Source: Lolium rigidum
Lineage: Eukaryota > Streptophyta > Magnoliopsida > Poales > Poaceae
DNA length: 64,000 nucleotides
Reading direction: 5' to 3'
NCBI RefSeq assembly: GCF_022539505.1
Contig: NC_061510.1
Coordinates: forward strand, 39,333,047-39,397,046
Shown: positions 58,194-64,000 of the stretch, one piece after another
How the letters are laid out: each line of letters begins with the position of its first letter
How positions within the stretch are numbered: position 1 is the first letter of the stretch
Notes under the pieces: generated by a model
Told to the model about the DNA's origin: nothing
Database searches by the model: none
What the model saw: only the letters and a program-made list of their open reading frames with translations
Position numbers and translations under genes: made by a program

Positions 58194-58893
58194 CCGGCGG
58201 TGTGAGAGGCCTGGACTCTTGTAAATTAAAGCTATTGACCTAAAATTGTCAGAAACCGTACTGCAATGGTAGTGATACAGTCATACAGGTGCAACGTTAC
58301 TGTATGTGTTGTATTTACGCTTACCGTCCGTCGTTCCCGTTGGTATCATGGGTCTTAGAATTTAATTGATCTGTAAAAAGTAACTGAACTCATGGGTTGC
58401 AGCCTTGCAGGCTGGTTAAGCCACAGTGTTAACATCTTTGTTGTTGTCTGTATTTCAAAGAGCCCCTTTGATCTATTGTTTCGCAAGACAATTCTTTTCA
58501 TGGCTCAAATTTGTCTACATGCTGTATATGTTTTGGCCGGCAACGTTGAAATCCATCGCACCTTCACAATACAACTGGTTTGCTATCTCTGAATCTAGTG
58601 AAATGAACATCTGCCTGCCATCTCCCCCGAAATTTAAATGCCCTCCAGGCCTCCACACATTTAGCTCCTTCAGAACGCAGATCATGGTGCCAAGTTATGA
58701 CCAAGCCAACGACCTTTTATTCGTAATATATTAACAATACAAGGTACAAGGTACGAAGGTATAATAGTACTGAGATTTAAAAATAAAGAATGTGTGACAA
58801 AATCATGAGCTAGCAGCAGCAGCAGCCTCATCAACCGGTAAAAGAAAAAAGTGTGTATAACAGGCCATCGAGTCCAGAGCTGAAACCATCAGT
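58194..58893. other. Shared 3' flank of the convergent MCA and arabinogalactan-peptide genes
   Basis: This 700-bp stretch should hold the 3' UTRs of both genes, which face each other tail to tail. No further gene is seen. A short AGC repeat (about 58810-58825) is present. Confidence 0.6.
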
Positions 58894-59094
58894 TTACTGC
58901 ATCATCGCCGCCGCGAGAAGGGACACCAGCGCGGAGGAGACCAAGGCCATGGCAGACACGCTGGCGGCCGCGCCGGCTTCAGGCGCCGGAGCTGGGGACG
59001 ACGAAGGCGCCATGTATTCTTGCGCCGACGCGGAGGCGAAGAGGACGGAGGCCACGGCCACGGCCAGGAAAAGCACGGCGACGCGTGGAGCCAT
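58894..59094 (-). CDS. Arabinogalactan peptide (short GPI-anchored AGP)
   Basis: A single-exon 66-residue protein. Residues 1-24 form a signal peptide (VAVLFLAVAVASVLFASASA). The short mature part, QEYMAPSSSPAPAPEAG, carries the Ala-Pro/Ser-Pro motifs that become hydroxyproline and arabinogalactan-glycosylated. Residues 44-66 are a hydrophobic C-terminal GPI-attachment signal ending LVSSALVSLLAAAMMQ. This is the AGP16/20/22-like AG-peptide class, whose products sit on the outer face of the plasma membrane and in the wall. The start has a good context (GCCATGG read on the minus strand) and a TATA box lies about 130 bases upstream. A Helitron end lies just beyond the TATA box. Confidence 0.92.
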   Translation of the reverse strand: MAPRVAVLFLAVAVASVLFASASAQEYMAPSSSPAPAPEAGAAASVSAMALVSSALVSLLAAAMMQ

Positions 59095-59225
59095 GGCGAC
59101 CTTGTACTGGGTAAGCTCGCGACTAGGGAGTAGATCGGGGAATCGGCGAGGAGGTGATTGTGAAGTTTGAGGGTGGTCAGGTCTTGGGTTGGGTGGAATG
59201 CTAAGCTGGGGGATGCCGCCGGGTG

Positions 59226-59233
59226 TTTATATA
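59226..59233 (-). promoter_or_regulatory. TATA box of the arabinogalactan-peptide gene
   Basis: Read on the minus strand, TATATAAA lies about 130 bases upstream of the ATG in a suitable context (CTATATAAACACCC). Only four bases, GTTG with the T touching the Helitron, separate it from the Helitron 3' end. Confidence 0.7.
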
Positions 59234-59237
59234 GCAA

Positions 59238-62200
59238 CTAGTAAGGTGCCCGTGCTACGCTACGGAAACACAAGAAATAATAAATGATAAGTATGAAAGG
59301 GAAAGAGTGGCAACAGCACTTGCCAACATCATAATCAATCATTTATCCCATTTCAGTCGAGAATCAATTGGTGATCATGCTGTTATTCTTTCCAATTGCA
59401 GTACTTAGTGGTGGATAACAATGGTACATTCATAGATCAATGGGTGTAACAACTGACATTCATAAGATATACCATATCACAATGAAACAGTGAAATATTA
59501 AATTTGAGTGTCTAAAAGTACACTAAAAGCCATCCAAGCTCACAACTTTGAAATATCAAATAATTACATCAATGCTCCATCTACTTGACTCAAAAGCCCA
59601 TGTCACCCTGGAGTCTTTCTTCTTGCATAGGCTATGAGCAGCTTTACACATCAACTATGCCAGCAAAAAATCATCCAAAATACATCAAAGTGCACATCTA
59701 ACTTCTTAGATGTTTAGACAGAAGCTCCAAATGTAGTTGAAAACCTTCTCTTCCGAACCCATAAGAGGCGTATTTATGTAAGAACGTTGTTGACCCTAAA
59801 ACATATTTATAATTGATTAATTCATACTGAAAATTAGAAGTGTACCCTACTAAATTAGAAGTACTGATGATTGGTCAATGAATTACCTCTACTTCACTTG
59901 ACGTGCAGCTGCAATATTGGAAGCAAAGTGCACCCTAGTAAAGGTAGTTGTACGCAGGCTGCCTTCTGATTAAAAAAAGTACAATAATGTATTAGGAAAT
60001 TCTGTGACTATATAACATTTCAAAGCATATGTAGAATGAAAAAACAGCACCATACTTACCAACATTATCTTCTCTCATCATGGTAACTACAACGATGGTA
60101 CACTCAAAATTACTTCCCAGCCAACTGGTTTGATTCCCACTTACTAATTTGTCCCTTACAGCCACCTTCACAAAATTAAAGCTGCACAAAAATATTTTAG
60201 CTCAAACACATTGGTGATCGATGTGAAAGTTTACCGATACTTCTTATCTCAAACACATTGGTGACAGATGTGAACCGGCACCGGTAAAGTTTATCGGCAA
60301 ACATTCGTTGCCGCCTACTTGAGATCAGTTCCACGGACATCCTTGACACATATTAGACACATATTATGCTATGCCTTCTTTAAGTAGTGACACATAATAT
60401 GATATGCCATCTTTTCGCCCTATTAAAACATGCAAGTCATATAGAGAATGCTCAGTCAGTATACAGCCAGACATAAGACAAACTTTATGCATTGGCATCA
60501 CCTCTGCATCACAAGATAAAGTCAAAGGTTACTATAAACTGACCCTGCATGGAAGCAGATATTGCAGGTCCAGAATATTTCAAACCATAAGCAAACTTAG
60601 ATGGAGACATAATAGGTTTAGTATCTGTTTGGCGCATAAAAAAACTCTCATATGTAGCAAGTGCATAGACCATTTCATAATCGAAACTTTGGCCAATGCA
60701 AAAACCTTCACTCGTGAAGCATAGAAAACTCATGTCATCATTCCATAAGAAGCTGCTATATTCATGTGTCAGTAAAAAATAACATCGGCGGAGGCAATTT
60801 GCACATAAAAACAAACAAAGAATGACATCACAAACAGAAAAGACTGTAGTTCATCGTTAATCAAGAACATTACTGACACTTCATAATACTACGTATTCAG
60901 CAAACACTTAGTTCATTTAAGCATTTTTCATTGAATGAGAAACAATTACTTTCTCATCAACAAAAAAATAAAACCAGGCAACACCGCATAGATGCCCCTT
61001 CATGTTGAGTCCTAACATGCCTATATGGTGAGGACTTCCTTGTAGACAATATTTCGCGCCTTGGCCCCTCGAGTTGTCGTAGACTTTGACTGGCCTCCCT
61101 TGTCCTTATCCGTGACAGCAAGGATCTTGATGTTTCCTCTTGCCGTGGCTCTAGACAACGCCACATACAACTGACCATGAGAGAATACCGGATCAGGTAG
61201 GTAGACACCAACATTAGGAATAGTCTGCCCTTGTGCCTTGTTTATTGTCATGGCGAAGCTGAGCCTCACCGGGAATTGCTTCCTCTTAAAGCGGAACGGG
61301 AACATCTCATCGTCGGAGGGGCATAGAGGAATCCGAGGCAAGAACACCCTCTTTCCAGCATGTTGTCCTAGTACGATCTCGGCATCTATTGCATTTCTCT
61401 GGAACCCCCGTACCACCAGCCTCGTACCATTGCATAGACCGTTTGCTGGGTCAATGTTCCGCAGTAGTATAACTGGACAGTTCAACTTTAACTTAAGAAC
61501 ATGTGGCGGCAACCCATTGGGAGTAAGCGAGTTCAGGAATTCAGAGGGATAGTAGTTATGCGGATCATCCTCCGCGCCGTCAAAGCTATGGTATATAATC
61601 TCTTGACCCGGGAAACGTTCGATCATCCTCATGTTTATACTATCAACATTCTCATTCCTGGTCGTGAGGATCGCCCTTGAGGTAATATAAGTAGGATCGG
61701 CGAGATTCTCATCTAGATCATGGAAGACATGTTCAATCAGCATGTCAAGGTCACTGTCCTTCCCTGTATATGGTACACAAATATCCTCGGGGAGTTGTAC
61801 ATTATTGTCAGCATCACTCTCCTCCGTGCCATTCTCTATGCGCAACAGGAAATCTGCAAACCACGGATCGCTCTGGGCCCTCATGTTATGGACAAGCCGT
61901 AGTTGTTTCATATTTTCCCACAAATATGATTTACGCAAGGTAGCATCAATTATCTGCGGCCTTGTCCCCTTCCGTACAACTGGAAGAACTTGCCTGAAGT
62001 CGCCTCCAAACACGACAGTTTTTCCTCCAAACGGCAAGTCTCGTCGACCCATTATATCGCGCATGCTATTATCGAGTGCCTCAACAACTTGTCTCTTTGT
62101 CATGGATGCTTCATCCCATATTATGAGAGATGCTACTTGAAGGAGTTTAGCCGTGCCACTCTGCTTCGTAAAGCTACACACCGCACCTTCTTCAATGCTA

Positions 62201-64000
62201 AGGGGGATTTTGAACCTTGAATGTGCAGTCCTGCCTCCAAGCATGATGGAAGCGGCGACACCAGATGTCGCGGTTGCCACGGCTATCTTTCCCTCGCTTC
62301 GGATTCTCCCGAGCAACGCTCTGTACAAGAAAGTCTTCCCCGTCCCTCCTGGGCCATCAACGAAGAATACACCTCCATTTTCACTATCAATAGCCTGCCT
62401 CAATCATGGATTCCTCGATGATTTCTCTAACCCCGCCACCCATGGTATCATACGACTGGTCGATTTGGGGAAGAGGGAATGATTCTATATCTTTCCCCAT
62501 CGATTGCAGCATGTTCCTAACATCATGTAACACCATTTGCTCTATTGCACGTGGGCACGTCTGAGAACGCCGGTAGTCATCCAACATCGCCTCAAAGTGT
62601 CTATCCCATAGCCCACGCACGTCGCTAGGCTCACAAAATATCAAGATTGTTGCGAAAAGCCTTCTGAGTGAGGATGGCATCTGGAATAGCTCAGCCTCTG
62701 TAAGACACTCATCAATTGTGTTGTCAGCCTCCACAAGGCCTCTTCTTTCGGCGGCTTCACGAAAGCTTGGGCACACAAATCCATCCACTGTCCTAAGGTC
62801 TTCAAAGGAGGTTGCACCTACAACATTGTTTAGGAGCACTCGCAGATAGTACCGCTCTCCCTCAGCCGGATGGGCTGACACAATTCTACCTACCTGGAAA
62901 CGTTGAGTTCTCTTTTTCCATATCTTTCTGCCTGCGTGCCATACAAATGCTGTCGGAAAATCCCTATACAACAATCGTCGAGCCTCTGCGTATTTTTTAT
63001 TTGCCTCAAAATACTCTGTCAACATTGTCCTTGAGGCGCCATGTCGAGCAACAACTTCGTTGAGATCCTCCCTAGCATTAAATGAGACCATGTGCATGTC
63101 CGGGAGGTGAAGTTGCAATTGTCTCACAGATGGGAAGATCTCACCAAGGTTGAAGCTATAGATCCTCCACAGCGCCTCTGGTGGGGTAATCCACCTTGCA
63201 TCCCTATACTGCTTGATCTCGTCAATGTTGCCATTACTATCAGCCTCATCTAGAGAAACGGATGCCCGATCATGGCCCTTGTAGATATATTTAAATAAGT
63301 ACTTCACGGCCTTGATACTTGAGCACACCTCAACATTGATGTGACAGTTCTATCTCCTTAGAAGGTAAGGGTTGTACGGCACTACCCATCTGTTGTCCAG
63401 CATCCTCCCTCGAACCTGAGCACGACGACCATCATTGCGTCTCCGGTACACAGGGTATGTGTCCCTTCCCTGGACGGTTGTTGGGTTAAATGGACGTGGA
63501 TACCGGTTCTTACAACTTCCATCTTGCATGCACACATTCTTGGGATTTAGAACCCCGCAGGGCCCATGCATCATGTGTTTGACAACCATTGTATATAGCT
63601 CTGGATACTTTTGCTTGTCTGGGAGCTCAGCTGAGATGAGACGGTCATACTGCTCTGGGACTAAGAGCTTGTAACGAGACTCCATGATAAGGAGGAAGTG
63701 AGCATGTGGAAGTCCCCTCTTCTGGAATTCAACGACATAAATATAAGCAATCACTTTGCCAAGGATGTGCTTTTTAAATAGTTGCTTCTTTAGGTCCTCG
63801 AGCTTGGCTCGAAAGATCCGAACAATGAGATCAGGACGATCTTGGGGGGTCTGTCCCGGTTCAAGCTCACGAGTTATCTCTTCCCAGTTGGGGTTGCAGG
63901 TCATAGTTAGGAAGATGTCGGGCTTCCCATACTTCTGAACCAGGGCCATAGCATCCATGAACCTTCGCTTAAAATCTCGCTTGCCTCCAATGAATTGTGC
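59238..64000 (-). mobile_element. Helitron transposon, 3' portion, running off the window
   Basis: On the minus strand the 3' end reads CGTAGCACGGGCACCTTACTAG followed by T. Helitrons end in CTRR (here CTAG), insert between A and T, make no target duplication, and carry a small hairpin near the 3' end; CCGT...ACGG is a candidate stem. The identity is confirmed by a Rep/helicase coding region on the same strand at 61021-64000. The 5' end with the TC start is beyond the window. 59240-61020 is non-coding AT-rich interior. Confidence 0.88.
61021..64000 (-). pseudogene. Helitron Rep/helicase (RepHel) gene, partial and broken
   Basis: RepHel joins a rolling-circle HUH endonuclease to a PIF1-family helicase. 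On the minus strand, from the right edge, the Helitron-like N/Rep part contains FLTMTCNPNWEEI and the two-His box GLPHAHFLL (His-Ala-His at 63698-63706). Next comes VEVCSSIKAVKYLFKYIYKG. The helicase follows, with Walker A DGPGGTGKTFLYRALL (about 62350), Walker B LIIWDEASM (about 62125), FGGDFRQVLPVV, MTINKAQGQTI and LYVALSRATARGNIKI, ending naturally at 61021. Two lesions are seen: a TAG stop at 63350-63352 inside the conserved YNPYLLRR/NCHINVEV junction, and a frame change near 62390-62405. At the second lesion the link between EIIEES and the helicase start is also too short, implying a small deletion. The N terminus continues past the window. Confidence 0.92.

Noticed and set aside
59240..61020. 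Possible captured host gene within the Helitron
   Set aside because: I found no frame with a domain or splice-consistent exons in this AT-rich segment; capture cannot be supported from this sequence.

Overview
The window is nuclear DNA of a grass, almost certainly a Triticeae species (wheat, Aegilops or barley group). The signs are multi-exon plant genes with GT-AG introns, GC-rich first exons, and LTR retrotransposon, CACTA, Stowaway, Mutator and Helitron sequences whose termini look like those of Triticeae genomes. Family names such as Sabrina, WHAM, Erika or Sukkula are from memory and tentative. There are no bacterial or organellar genes, CRISPR arrays, rRNA or tRNA genes that I can see.

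Layout. 1-17753 is a block of nested, mostly decayed transposons. It holds the tail of a gypsy element with a very long LTR (LTR 1604-8064), a minus-strand gypsy LTR with a primer-binding-site remnant (8065-9497), and an older minus-strand gypsy with LTR and broken pol (9503-12450). A 100-N assembly gap (12451-12550) follows, then a CACTA end with about seven 136-bp tandem units (12551-13937), a gypsy LTR fragment, a copia 3' end with a 2.4-kb LTR (14588-16953), and another CACTA end (to 17753). 17.8-24 kb holds a poly-A retroposon, an alpha-expansin gene (19759-20670), a Mutator-like element with a perfect 9-bp target duplication (20969-22486) and a LINE reverse-transcriptase relic.

24-41 kb is the first gene island: a La-related protein 1 type gene (24153-29227, plus), a LINE RNase H relic, an F-box/LRR/FBD gene (32153-34573, minus, four exons), a 1-kb poly-A retroposon with target duplications, and a predicted plastid NicO-type metal transporter gene (38406-40887, minus). 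42113-50281 is one complete minus-strand gypsy-type element with two LTRs, a GCTCC target duplication and a tRNA-Asp type primer site, but only gag and protease. It is followed by a CACTA end and an LTR-like relic.

53.7-59.1 kb is the second gene island: a seven-exon MCA mechanosensitive calcium channel gene (plus) and a small arabinogalactan-peptide gene (minus), which converge. From 59238 to the window edge is the 3' part of a minus-strand Helitron with a broken Rep/helicase gene. Its 3' terminus lies a few bases upstream of the arabinogalactan-peptide TATA box.

The host genes do not form an obvious shared pathway. Expansin, arabinogalactan peptide and MCA all touch the cell wall or plasma membrane, but nothing in the sequence ties them together. 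I reconstructed exon structures by hand from splice signals and reading-frame continuity; every reconstructed coding sequence is a whole number of codons. I did not find a clearly new biological system. The most useful observations are the Helitron junction at a promoter, the mobile elements with exact target duplications, and the reconstructed small exons.
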